Source: Candidatus Rifleibacteriota bacterium
GTDB taxonomy: Bacteria; Riflebacteria; Ozemobacteria; Ozemobacterales; Ozemobacteraceae
Length of the DNA stretch: 64,000 bases
Assembly (NCBI GenBank): GCA_029565415.1
Contig: JAKQOH010000210.1
Span: 34,165-98,164, forward strand
Direction of reading: 5' to 3'
The number at the start of each line of letters is the position of its first letter. Within the stretch, counting starts at the first letter, position 1. The notes under the pieces are model-generated. The model did no database searches. It was not told the DNA's origin and was given only the letters and a program-made list of their open reading frames with translations. Both the position numbers and the translations under genes were made by a program. This document shows, piece by piece, positions 27,551-36,123 of the stretch.

Positions 27551-28708
27551 ATGAACAATACTATATACACCCACACCATGGCGCTCGGCCTGATTTTCTG
27601 CGTCTCGACGGCAGCGGCCGACGCGGGCATCGGCTCGGATCTCGCCAGGAAACTCGAGACGCTCCGGGCCGCCCGCGCCGCTCGCACGGCCTCCGCCCCG
27701 GCGCCGCTCCGGCCTCCCAGCGTCCCGTTACCGCCCGCGGCCGTCACGGCCGCCACCCCGGCCGTGGCGACGGCCACGGATGCCGAACCCGATCTGGCCG
27801 ATCCTGACGGCGTACTGTCGGGCCTCTCGACCCGGCGGCCGGCCGACGCGATTGACTGGCAGCCGCTGACGGCACTTCCGGCAGCCCCGGACGGCATCGA
27901 GGAAACCCTCCAGGCCCCCGGCCTCGTCGTTTCGGCGGACGGCACACCGTATCTCCTCGAACCGCACGAGCGGCGCATCTCGCTGCTCGACCCGGCAACC
28001 GGCCGTCTGAGCCTGTCTGCCCGCGACACCGTTCCCGGCCTCATCGAGATCGCCGATGCCGCCGTGCTCGCCGACGGCGGTCTCGCCCTGGCCGACAACC
28101 GCCGCCAGGCCGTGCATCTATTCCGGTCGTTCCGGCACGCGGCAACGGTCGGCCTGATCGGGGAACGGCGCCTGTTCCGGTTTATCCGGCACGTGTTTCC
28201 CCTTCCCGGCGGCAGGTTCGGCGTGACCGATTCGGGAGCCAACCGCAGCTTCCTGTTCAGCGCCGGCGGCGACCTCGTGGCGGAACTGCCAGGCACCGTC
28301 GAGCCCGTCTGGCTGGCAGGCTCCCTCGTCCGCCTGGTATCCGACGACCACCAGGTGCGCGCCCTAGCCGTCGATCCCTCCACGGGCCGCGAAACATCGC
28401 TGTTCACCTACGCGCCGCCCCCCGGCCAGATTCCGCTCGATGCGCGCGTCATCGGCACCGCCGCCGGCGGGAGCGAGCTCGCCGTCCTCGTCTCGGAAGG
28501 GGCCGGCGACGCCGATCATCCCGCCTGGAGCCGCGTTCTGCGGTATCGGGCCGGCGCCCTCCGCACTGCCTCGGTTCTGCCCGACCTCTCGTTCGACCTG
28601 TCCGGCAAGCGCTCCTGTATCCTGACCGACCGGGGCGGTCAGGCGCTGCTCATCGCCCTGCGCGCCTCCACGGCCGGCACCGGCCTGTTCGCCGCCCGTC
28701 TTCCCTGA
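27551..28708 (+). CDS. Exported propeller-like protein of unknown function
   Basis: 385 residues with a short signal-like N-terminus (THTMALGLIFCVSTAAADA). A low-complexity Ala/Pro linker covers roughly residues 45-75. The remainder has repeated beta-propeller phrases (GLVVSADGTPYLLEPHERRISLLDPATGR, AAVLADGGLALADNRRQAVHLF, FPLPGGRFGVTDSGANRSFLF) resembling NHL or six-bladed propellers. No catalytic residues are identifiable. It lies 12 nt after the M23 gene and is probably co-transcribed, suggesting a periplasmic role. Confidence 0.75.
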   Translation: MNNTIYTHTMALGLIFCVSTAAADAGIGSDLARKLETLRAARAARTASAPAPLRPPSVPLPPAAVTAATPAVATATDAEPDLADPDGVLSGLSTRRPADAIDWQPLTALPAAPDGIEETLQAPGLVVSADGTPYLLEPHERRISLLDPATGRLSLSARDTVPGLIEIADAAVLADGGLALADNRRQAVHLFRSFRHAATVGLIGERRLFRFIRHVFPLPGGRFGVTDSGANRSFLFSAGGDLVAELPGTVEPVWLAGSLVRLVSDDHQVRALAVDPSTGRETSLFTYAPPPGQIPLDARVIGTAAGGSELAVLVSEGAGDADHPAWSRVLRYRAGALRTASVLPDLSFDLSGKRSCILTDRGGQALLIALRASTAGTGLFAARLP

Positions 28709-28749
28709 CGGCAACCCGCCTCGCCCCGAGTGGCGCAACGACAAGCCGG

Positions 28750-28805
28750 GCGCATCGCGATGCGCCCCTACAAGTCATTGAATCGGCTCCGCTCTCGTAG
28801 GGGCG
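28750..28805. repeat. Dispersed GTAGGGGCG repeat, inverted pair
   Basis: A 16-bp perfect palindrome (GCGCATCGCGATGCGC, 28750-28765) runs into CGCCCCTAC, which is inverted at 28797-28805 (GTAGGGGCG). The same GTAGGGGCG core occurs at about 38597 and 63564, always between genes. Here it sits between two convergent 3' ends and may act as a terminator. Confidence 0.7.
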
Positions 28806-28834
28806 GATCGTGACCCGGCGGCAAGAAACGCCCG

Positions 28835-31432
28835 TCAGTCGACGGTGATCGACTTGCTCACGTTCTTGGGCACGTCGGGGTGCACCCCGTGGCCCTCGAT
28901 CTCGAGGCGGTTGAGCATCTCCATTTTATGCAGGCTCATATGGAACGCGAGCATCTGCAGCACGACGGTCGCCGAGAATATCGTCATCAGCGGGTTTCCG
29001 GTGCGGGGCAGGGTTATATATCCATGCTTATACTTATCCGACCCCGCGGGTGCGATGGAAACGGCCTCGCGCAGCCGGTCGTCATCCTCGGCGATCATGA
29101 ATACGTCGGCGCCGCGGATCTTGTGAGTGTTGATCTGGGAGATCGTGAGGTTCACGTCGAGGTCCGCCGGGCCGGTGATGAACAGCAGCGGGTAGTTGCC
29201 GTACATGCTGCCGAAAAAGTCGTGGCCGGCGAACACCTCGCGGAACAGCCGCTCCTCGACGGGGCTGCCCAGCTTCGGCGCCTTGTCCTCGAACGCGTAG
29301 GCGGCGACCGAGTCGAACATTCGGTGGATGGCGCGGTTGTCGAGCGCACGGCCGGCGGGGTCGTCGATGATGCGGTACAGCGCCTTGCCGAACGTCTCGA
29401 GCAGGCTGCGCACGCTTCCCATGCCGAACACGGTATTGATGCCGAGAATCGTGTTCGGCCCGTGTTTGAACTCGGACGCCTCGAAGCCCTCGGTGTGGTT
29501 GAGCACGATCTCGCGGATCTTGAGCGCGCCCTCCTTGGCGATGCCGAGCATCCGGGTCGCGAGAATGTGCATGCTGGGCGCCTGGTGAATCTCCTGCGCC
29601 ACCAGCTCGGTTTCGCGTGAGGTCGTCTTGAGGGTGCGGTCGATCAGGGCGGGAATCCGCTCCAGCATCTCGCGCCAGTCGACGGCCTCGGTCTCGGCCT
29701 TCTTCCCGGTAGCGCGCTTCCCACGGGCCTGGGCCGGTTTCTTTCCCTGCCGGTGCTCGTGCAGCCGCACGGCGAGGATCAGCAGCACCATCAACTGATT
29801 GATGAAGCTCTTGGTGGCCGGAACGGCGATCTCGGGGCCGCAGAAGAGCGGCATGCAGAGATCAGACTTTTCCTGGCCCAGGGTCGAGTTGGTGTTGTTG
29901 AGGATGCACACCTTCTTCACGGTCGGGTACTGCTGCTCGACCAGGTTGAACACGTCGATCAGATCCTTCGTCTCACCGCTCTGGCTGATGCCGATGATGA
30001 GGTCGTTCGGCCGCAGCGACCGGGTGCACTGGGCCCGGAACTCGCCCGGCAGCAACGGGATGACGGGCAGGCCGCAGATCTCGTTGAAGAAGATCGGGGC
30101 CGTTTTGGCGGCATGGAACGAGCTTCCGCAGGCGAGGATGTAGATCGTGCCGCCTTTGTCGGCCGCAGCCGTGACAAGCCGCAGGAAGGCGCGGATGCGC
30201 CGGCCGACGTCGTCGATATCCTCGAGGTCGAAGGTCGCGTCGATCATCTTCAGCAGCAGCGGCAGATTGCGCCGGCCGGGGCCGCCGATGTCGCGCAGCT
30301 CCTCGAGCAGACTGCCGTAGGAGGAGTCGAACTGGTGATCGTACTCGGCCGGCGGATCGGCCTCGACGAGCCGGTTCAGCTTGGCGAGCTCGGCCGAGTC
30401 GAGCAGCTGGCGGGCCTTTTCCTGGAACGCGACCGCGTCGGTGACCTCGGCGAGACGGGAAACGGCGATCTTCAGCTTCTCGAGCACCGCCGCCTCGTCC
30501 TTGCGCTCGCGCACGCGGCGGGTCATCGCGTTTCCGCCGGTGAACAACGTCAGCAGGCGGCGCGTGGTCTGCACCTGGTGGAAGATCTCCTGCTCCATGA
30601 AATACTTGAACTGCGGCTGCAGCCGGGTCTCCTCGACCTTGAGCAGGCTGCGCTGGGAAGCGCGCTTGAGCTTGCGGCCGGAGCGCAGATCGTAGAGCAC
30701 CGGCTCGGCGCCCGGGCCGAACACGGCGAACTCGTTCTCGCGGATCGGCACGAGAATGCGCGTCATCTGCAGCACCGAGGCGAGATCCGACGAGGCGAGC
30801 GTGAAATCGCCGCCGTCGGGATCGTGGCCGCGGCCGATGTACAAGCTGCTGCCGGCCTTGATCGCGACCATGATGCGGCTGACGGGATCGACCACGATCG
30901 AGGCGAACGAGCCGGTCACCTGCTTCGCGGCCTGCAAAACCGCCGCCCGCAGCGCCGCTTCCCGCACCGCGCGGTCGTCGGCATTCTTGTACTGGAGCTC
31001 CCTGGCGAAAAAGTGCTCGATCGTGTGGACGAGCATCTCGCCGTCGTTGTCGCTCTTGACCTCGTGGCCCTCGCGACGCAGCCATTCTTTGAGGCGCTCG
31101 CAGTTCGTGATGTTGCCGTTGTGGGCGCCGTAGAAGTGCAGCTTGCACCGCATCTCGTGCGGCTGCGCGTTCTCCTTCGTCACGGCCCCGAATGTGGCCC
31201 ACCGCACCTGGCCGCAAAACAGCAGCCCCGACAGCTTGTAGATGCCAAGCCGGATCACGACGTCGCTGGGCGCGCCTACATCCTTGCGGAGAGTCGTCTC
31301 GCCCTTCTCGTTCTGGACGATCCCGCCGGTCGAGTCATATCCGCGGTATTCCAGCATCCGCAGCAGCCTGGCGGCCATGCCGCCCATCTGCTTGTGTTCA
31401 TGTTCGCAACTGAGTCCGATGACGCCGCACAT
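28835..31432 (-). CDS. glmS: Glutamine-fructose-6-phosphate aminotransferase, enlarged form
   Basis: Makes glucosamine-6-phosphate from fructose-6-phosphate and glutamine, for peptidoglycan and envelope sugars. The start at 31432 (MCGVIGLS) is chosen because Cys must follow Met as the glutaminase nucleophile; AAGGAAGGA lies upstream. The class II amidotransferase domain spans about residues 2-240 (LEYRGYDSTGG, GQVRWATFG). The first SIS domain starts near residue 425 (ILACGSSFHAAKT) and holds ISQSGETKDLIDV. The second starts near 610 (ILATRMLGIAKEGALKIREI). The C-terminal catalytic loop is NVSKSITVD. At 865 residues it is about 250 longer than E. coli GlmS (609). The extra length is a helical block between glutaminase and SIS1 (about 275-420), a basic KKPAQARGKRATGKK linker and an insert in SIS2. 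Confidence 0.92.
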   Translation of the reverse strand: MCGVIGLSCEHEHKQMGGMAARLLRMLEYRGYDSTGGIVQNEKGETTLRKDVGAPSDVVIRLGIYKLSGLLFCGQVRWATFGAVTKENAQPHEMRCKLHFYGAHNGNITNCERLKEWLRREGHEVKSDNDGEMLVHTIEHFFARELQYKNADDRAVREAALRAAVLQAAKQVTGSFASIVVDPVSRIMVAIKAGSSLYIGRGHDPDGGDFTLASSDLASVLQMTRILVPIRENEFAVFGPGAEPVLYDLRSGRKLKRASQRSLLKVEETRLQPQFKYFMEQEIFHQVQTTRRLLTLFTGGNAMTRRVRERKDEAAVLEKLKIAVSRLAEVTDAVAFQEKARQLLDSAELAKLNRLVEADPPAEYDHQFDSSYGSLLEELRDIGGPGRRNLPLLLKMIDATFDLEDIDDVGRRIRAFLRLVTAAADKGGTIYILACGSSFHAAKTAPIFFNEICGLPVIPLLPGEFRAQCTRSLRPNDLIIGISQSGETKDLIDVFNLVEQQYPTVKKVCILNNTNSTLGQEKSDLCMPLFCGPEIAVPATKSFINQLMVLLILAVRLHEHRQGKKPAQARGKRATGKKAETEAVDWREMLERIPALIDRTLKTTSRETELVAQEIHQAPSMHILATRMLGIAKEGALKIREIVLNHTEGFEASEFKHGPNTILGINTVFGMGSVRSLLETFGKALYRIIDDPAGRALDNRAIHRMFDSVAAYAFEDKAPKLGSPVEERLFREVFAGHDFFGSMYGNYPLLFITGPADLDVNLTISQINTHKIRGADVFMIAEDDDRLREAVSIAPAGSDKYKHGYITLPRTGNPLMTIFSATVVLQMLAFHMSLHKMEMLNRLEIEGHGVHPDVPKNVSKSITVD

Positions 31433-31642
31433 CCGGTGTTCCTTCCTTCTCACTTCAGGATGTGCGTGAGCATACCCCCGTCGGGGCTATTCTGCCAAGA
31501 GATTCCAAACCCAAGAGCACCGTATGAAGCCGGGAGGAAGGAGCGCCAGAGGATCGAGGAGTTCCCGTTCGTCCTCGGCTTTGACAAACCCGTGAGATTT
31601 TGCGATGGTACTTCCTGAAAAGCACGTTTGAAGGAGAGGACC

Positions 31643-32104
31643 ATGGACAAGAAACAGGAACTCCTCGAACTCGCCGACTGCTTCATCGAAAACGAGGAGT
31701 CGCTCGCGCGGCTGTACGAGGCCTGCATCGAATTCCTGCCCGATCACGCGAATGTCTGGACGGCTCTGCTCGCGCAGGAACAGCACCACGCCGGCATGTT
31801 CCGGCAGATCCGGCGGGCCATCGAGGAAACCTCCTCAGGCTGGCACCCGGGAAAATTCTTTCCCCAGACCCTCCGGCTCATGACCGCCGATCTCGTCTCG
31901 CTGACCGCGGAAATCCGCGCGAGGAAAGTGAATCCCCGCTACGTCGTCCAGCACATGATGGACACCGAAAACTCCCTTATCGAGTCGGAACTGAGCAAGG
32001 CGTTCTCCACGACCGACCCGGTCTGCACGAGCCTTCTCGGGAAGCTTCAGGAGGAAACCCAGAACCACCGCATGATGCTGCGAAACGTGCTGACCAGGAT
32101 CTGA
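31643..32104 (+). CDS. Ferritin-like (rubrerythrin-type) diiron protein
   Basis: 153 residues. The ATG at 31643 is preceded by AAGGAGAGG. A four-helix pattern with candidate diiron ligands is visible: NEESLARLYEACIE (Glu), LAQEQHHAGMF (ExxH), MDTENSLIESELSKAF (Glu) and LQEETQNHRMML (ExxxxH-like). There is no C-terminal rubredoxin domain. Related proteins handle iron or peroxide. Its convergent neighbour is a flavodiiron-like protein, which fits an oxygen-defence context, though sequence divergence keeps the exact activity open. Confidence 0.72.
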   Translation: MDKKQELLELADCFIENEESLARLYEACIEFLPDHANVWTALLAQEQHHAGMFRQIRRAIEETSSGWHPGKFFPQTLRLMTADLVSLTAEIRARKVNPRYVVQHMMDTENSLIESELSKAFSTTDPVCTSLLGKLQEETQNHRMMLRNVLTRI

Positions 32105-32122
32105 AGCCCGTCTCCGGGCCCG

Positions 32123-32944
32123 TCACTCCGGTATGCCGTCGATACCGACGGCTTCGAGAGATCCGAGCACCTGGATCAGATGCGCAATCGTCTTCGGTGA
32201 GCGCAGGATGCTTCCGTGTTGCGGAGCAATGAGCGTCGGGGCAAGTTTCGCGATGCGGGTCATGGCCCCTTTCAACGCGCGCGTGCTGGGCATGACCTGA
32301 CGGTGGAAGTTGATGATGTCGGGAAGCGGGCAATCGGCGGCCGGCTTTCCGTTCGGGCAGTGGGTGTGATCCGTGCAGGTGAAACAGGCTTCCCCGAGCT
32401 CGAGAAAGAGATCCCACTGGGCCCGGTAGCTTCCGAACAGGTCGCTGGTGAACAGCGTGCCGGTCTGCCCATCGTATGTCACGAAGCTGCCGGAGGCATG
32501 GGCAAACGGGGTATCGATGAAGGTCAGGCGGCGTTTTCCGAGAGAGAGCCCCGGAAGCCCGTCGATGTCGACGAATTTGGGGTGGTAGGATTTTTCGACA
32601 TAATGTCGGATGAAGACGTTGTTGATCGCCTTCGAGTAGATACGCAACTCGGGATTGGTGCACAGATCGAGGAAGTTCGGCAGCGAGCCGCACAGATCGG
32701 GATCGGGATGCTGGTAGATCAGCGCCGTGATCTCACCGGGATGCACCCCGGCCTGGAGGATCTTCATCATGACCCCGGCAAAATCGGGCCGGCTTCCGCC
32801 GTCGATCACGGCGATGCCGGACTCGCCCTTCACCAGATAGGGATTGCAGTGCAGCTTCGTGTCGGCATCGAACGTGCCGATCCACCAGATATCATCCACA
32901 ACACGCACCGGCCGCCCGAATTCGATCTCGGCATTCGTGTTCAT
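32123..32944 (-). CDS. Metallo-beta-lactamase-fold protein of the flavodiiron (ODP) type
   Basis: 273 residues, single domain. The diiron ligand pattern of flavodiiron oxygen/NO reductases is present in order: YQHPDPDLCG (H-x-D-x-D in place of HxExDH), DTPFAHASGSF (His), LFTSDLFGSY (bridging Asp) and IAPQHGSIL (His). The flavodoxin domain of true flavodiiron reductases is missing, so electrons would need to come from another protein, or the domain may act as an oxygen or NO sensor. A Cys-rich insert (EACFTCTDHTHCPNGKPAADC, about 184-204) is unusual and could bind metal. It is convergent with the ferritin-like gene. Confidence 0.82.
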   Translation of the reverse strand: MNTNAEIEFGRPVRVVDDIWWIGTFDADTKLHCNPYLVKGESGIAVIDGGSRPDFAGVMMKILQAGVHPGEITALIYQHPDPDLCGSLPNFLDLCTNPELRIYSKAINNVFIRHYVEKSYHPKFVDIDGLPGLSLGKRRLTFIDTPFAHASGSFVTYDGQTGTLFTSDLFGSYRAQWDLFLELGEACFTCTDHTHCPNGKPAADCPLPDIINFHRQVMPSTRALKGAMTRIAKLAPTLIAPQHGSILRSPKTIAHLIQVLGSLEAVGIDGIPE

Positions 32945-33218
32945 CCCTGACCCCCATCACCTGAATTTGCGTCGGAAGAGCGGGATGTATCCACCCGTCC
33001 GGTAACGAAATACGCCTTCATCGGCGCCTTGTTCTTGAGAGAAATCTCCCCTCGTTCCTCCCAGGCATATCGGGAGCGGGCCAGAGCCCAGGTCGCTTCG
33101 GAGACCTTGATCCGGCCTTTTTCCTCGGCAGATTCGAACCGTCGAGCCTGCGGCGTTCGGCGGCAACGGCATTCATCATCGTGATCACGGAGAATTCTAG
33201 GCCAACGCTCCCCTGAGT
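32941..33218 (-). pseudogene. Remnant of a class III adenylate/guanylate cyclase
   Basis: Two frames on the minus strand together give the end of a cyclase catalytic domain. One (about 33218-33150) reads GSVGLEFSVI and then NAVAAERRRLDGS, resembling the family's nucleotide-binding VxFSVIGDxVNxAAR region with bases lost. The other (33135-32941) reads AEEKGRIKVSEATWALA and then ERGEISLKNKAPMKAYFV, the typical cyclase C-terminus. The N-terminal domains are gone. It lies just downstream of, and on the same strand as, a cyclic-nucleotide-binding protein, so the pair may once have formed a signalling unit. Confidence 0.75.
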
Positions 33219-33253
33219 GCAATCGGAAAAAGACGCTGGCCGGGCCGGGCAGA

Positions 33254-34459
33254 TCAGTTCCCGGACGTTCCGCTCCTGAGGCCGAAGGTGTCGAGGGTGG
33301 CGGCGAACGATGTGTAGATCTGGCGTGATTGGTGGGCGCAGAAGTTGAACGGCCGTTCCATGGCCAGATGCCGCTCGCGGACCCCGTTCAGGCGGAGAGC
33401 GATGCCGTGATGGGCCTCGAGCAGATGCCGCAGCTCCTGGAACAGAAGCTCGTTGAGGCGTCGTTTGATGCCATTTTCGAGCTGAAGCGTCTCTTCCATC
33501 CGGTCGGTGAGGGCGAACAGCAGGTTCGTCAGGATCTCGGGCTTCTCGCGGAAAAAAGCGGCTGCCTGGTCGAGGCCGATGACGATCGCGGAAACCGGCG
33601 TGGCGCAGACGACATCGGCCGTGCGGCGCATCTCGGGCGTCGCGGCTTCCAGGTTGAGCAGGACCGCGATTTCCCCGAAAATACTGCCGGGGCGGGCGAT
33701 CTGCACCCGGTGATTCGGGCCGAGAACGACTTCGACGACGCCTTCGAGCAGGATGAACAGCTTGTCGCCGATCGATCCTTTGCGGCACAGGATCGAGCCT
33801 GTCGAAAACCGCTGCGTCTGTTCGGGCGTCTCGGGCGGCCGCATCACGGCGTTGTAGATGGAAGGGGAAACGCCCGGGATGCGGTTTTCCGCGGTCAGTT
33901 GGGCTGCGAGCTCGAAGGCTTTGTGGTTTCGCGCGAACTCGAGAACCGCGGCGATGGCGGGCATCGTGGCCCCGCCAAGCTGTTCGACCTCGTTGATGGC
34001 GGCCAGCAGCGCCCGGGCCGAGGTGAGCTGCAAACGCTGCAGCTCTTCTTCCTGCTGGACGAGCCGGGAAAACCGCTCGATTGCCTGGTGAAGATTGCGC
34101 GCGAGCGAGATGCATGTCTTGATGCCGACCTGCGGCACTTCGGCGAGCTTGTCCCTCAGTGACTGGCCGACGGCCGGGATGGGCATGACGCCGGATGGGT
34201 CGAGCGCGAACACCGAGTATTCCTGGGGTTTGTTGAGCAGCGCGTCGATCTCGCCGAACACCTGCCCTGGCTGATCGATGATCTCGACCAGTGTTGCCCG
34301 CGCGAGCTGGCCGGCAAGCGGCGTGTCACCTGAGGCGGCGGGAAGAAGCACTTTCGCGAACCGCCCCTGGTGCAGGCCGTAAAACTCACGACGCCGCTCC
34401 CCCTGGAAGTAGACGGGCTCCCCTGGATTGAAGGTCGCAAGGTCGTGAATGTTGTCCAT
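33254..34459 (-). CDS. Cyclic nucleotide-binding domain protein
   Basis: 401 residues without signal peptide or DNA-binding domain. The main cNMP-binding domain spans about 206-335 (GSILCRKGSIGDKLFILLEGVVEVVL, PGSIFGEIAVLLN, RRTADVVCATP), with the GE...R(R)TA phosphate-binding cassette. A degenerate first copy is at about 8-115 (FNPGEPVYFQGE, GQVFGEIDALLN). The middle is helical. The cyclase remnant just downstream suggests the original cNMP source was lost. Another cyclase elsewhere may supply the ligand. Confidence 0.85.
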   Translation of the reverse strand: MDNIHDLATFNPGEPVYFQGERRREFYGLHQGRFAKVLLPAASGDTPLAGQLARATLVEIIDQPGQVFGEIDALLNKPQEYSVFALDPSGVMPIPAVGQSLRDKLAEVPQVGIKTCISLARNLHQAIERFSRLVQQEEELQRLQLTSARALLAAINEVEQLGGATMPAIAAVLEFARNHKAFELAAQLTAENRIPGVSPSIYNAVMRPPETPEQTQRFSTGSILCRKGSIGDKLFILLEGVVEVVLGPNHRVQIARPGSIFGEIAVLLNLEAATPEMRRTADVVCATPVSAIVIGLDQAAAFFREKPEILTNLLFALTDRMEETLQLENGIKRRLNELLFQELRHLLEAHHGIALRLNGVRERHLAMERPFNFCAHQSRQIYTSFAATLDTFGLRSGTSGN

Positions 34460-34774
34460 CTGGAACCTCTCGAGAAAAAGCTTCTTGGGCCCTTCTGACC
34501 CTTATCCTGAATACCGGAAAAAGTTATACCACTTCACCGGGAAAAAGTTTTCGCCTTTTTTTTCATCCCTCGTCGGCTCGGTTCAGAGCACGGTGCCGCT
34601 GCCGATCGATGCCGTTCTCTGGCTGTGGTCCGATCGCTTGACCCGGGAAACAAATCAGACTATTCTCAAGGTAACGAGAGCTGGAGTCGTCGACGACCGG
34701 AATGGCCGAAACAGAGACACGCTTCGACAAAAAGAAAACGGCCACGGCAGACCCTCCACAGAGAGGAATCGCAC

Positions 34775-36118
34775 ATGGATTCTATCCATCATGTGCCCGC
34801 GCCCCTTCCCCAAGCCGCTTTTCCCTGGGGGCCCCTGGCTGAACGGTCGCATACGGGGCTCATCGTCCCGGACACCGCCCAGGCAATCTCCCTGATGGCC
34901 GATGGCATCATCGACGCCCTCTGCCGGAGCCGCCCCACGATCTGCTGGCTTCCCCCGCGCCATGCCGCAGCTCTGAGGCGGCATCTCGATCTGCGCAGCC
35001 TCGATCACCCGGCGGCGGCGGCTGACGGCCGCCTCGTCTGGATCGAATCGGAACAGCCGGGATCCCTCCCCAGGCTCCTCACCTCGGCTCTGGCCCGCCC
35101 CGGAACCGGCGTCCCGATGCTCCTCGTCCTGCACCTCTGGTCGCCCACCCACCGGAAGCCGGCCGTACTGCGCGGAATCGAGGCGGAATTGGACGGCCTC
35201 ATCGTCGCGGGGCAAGTCCGGATCGCCTGTTTCCACCCGATCGCCAGCCTGTCGAAAGCGGCCCTCACGACCGCCATGGACGCCCATCGACAGGTCTGGT
35301 TCGAAGACCGGCTGCGGAACAACCCGTTCCATCTGCCGTTCCGGTCGCACCTCGGCCACAGGCGCGATGCCGAGCTGTATCAACGGCATGTGACGGCGCT
35401 TCGGGGAGGCGATTCCCCGGATACCCCACCGGGCATCGATCCCGCAACAGCCCACGAGCTGAACAACCTGCTCGCCACGATCATCGGAAACACCGAGATG
35501 CTGCAGCTCGCGGTGCCGCCGGCCTCCGCCGTCAGCGACCAGCTCCGCATGATCCACGATGCCGCGCGAAAAGCGGCGCAGATCAGCAGACAGCGGCCCT
35601 CACCGGCACCCACCGCCACGGATTCCGCTCCGGTCCCGCCACCCGCCGACCGTTCCCCGGCGCCCCCGACCCAGGAACAGCGAAAGCAGCAGATTCCGGG
35701 ACGGCTGGCCGAGGCCTGGCGCGGCCAGGGCACCATTCTGCTCGTCGACGACGAGGATTCCATCCGTGTGGTCGGCCGCCAGATCCTGGAGCGTCTCGGG
35801 TTCGAGGTGCTGACGGCATGCGACGGGGCCGAAGCCGTCGAGCGGTTCGCCGCCTCCGCCAAGCCGATCCGTGCCGTGATTCTCGATCTGTTGATGCCGC
35901 GCATGAACGGGCAGCAGGCATTCGCGGAAATCCGGAACCTCAAACAGGATCAGCCGATCATCATCGCCAGCGGGCTCGGCGCAAACGAGGTCCGGGAGAG
36001 GTTTCCCCAGGACGCGTATCTGACGACCCTGCCCAAACCCTTCGGGATCATGGAGCTGATCCAGGCATTGAAACATCTGCTCGACGAGCCCGAGCGGCGC
36101 TCAGCCACGGTGGCCTGA
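34775..36118 (+). CDS. MEDS-like sensor with H-box and receiver domain, lacking an ATPase domain
   Basis: 447 residues. Start at 34775 has GAGAGGA seven bases upstream. Residues 20-190 resemble the MEDS/DcmR sensory domain (HTGLIVPDTAQAISLMADGIIDALCRS, later FHPIASLSKAAL). A HisKA-type H-box follows near residue 227 (AHELNNLLATIIGNTEML), normally the phospho-accepting helix of a histidine kinase. No N, G1, F or G2 boxes of HATPase_c are present. A Pro-rich linker leads straight to a receiver domain (about 321-435) with the DDE pair, acceptor Asp near 371 (VILDLLMPRMNG) and the LPKPFG lysine. It could be a phosphorelay intermediate that uses another kinase. Domain loss or fusion is also possible. 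Confidence 0.78.
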   Translation: MDSIHHVPAPLPQAAFPWGPLAERSHTGLIVPDTAQAISLMADGIIDALCRSRPTICWLPPRHAAALRRHLDLRSLDHPAAAADGRLVWIESEQPGSLPRLLTSALARPGTGVPMLLVLHLWSPTHRKPAVLRGIEAELDGLIVAGQVRIACFHPIASLSKAALTTAMDAHRQVWFEDRLRNNPFHLPFRSHLGHRRDAELYQRHVTALRGGDSPDTPPGIDPATAHELNNLLATIIGNTEMLQLAVPPASAVSDQLRMIHDAARKAAQISRQRPSPAPTATDSAPVPPPADRSPAPPTQEQRKQQIPGRLAEAWRGQGTILLVDDEDSIRVVGRQILERLGFEVLTACDGAEAVERFAASAKPIRAVILDLLMPRMNGQQAFAEIRNLKQDQPIIIASGLGANEVRERFPQDAYLTTLPKPFGIMELIQALKHLLDEPERRSATVA

Positions 36119-36123
36119 CCCGG

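Noticed and set aside
29753..31618. A 621-codon plus-strand frame antisense to glmS
   Set aside because: GlmS motifs are complete on the minus strand. The antisense product has only Leu/Arg/Val-rich shadow composition.
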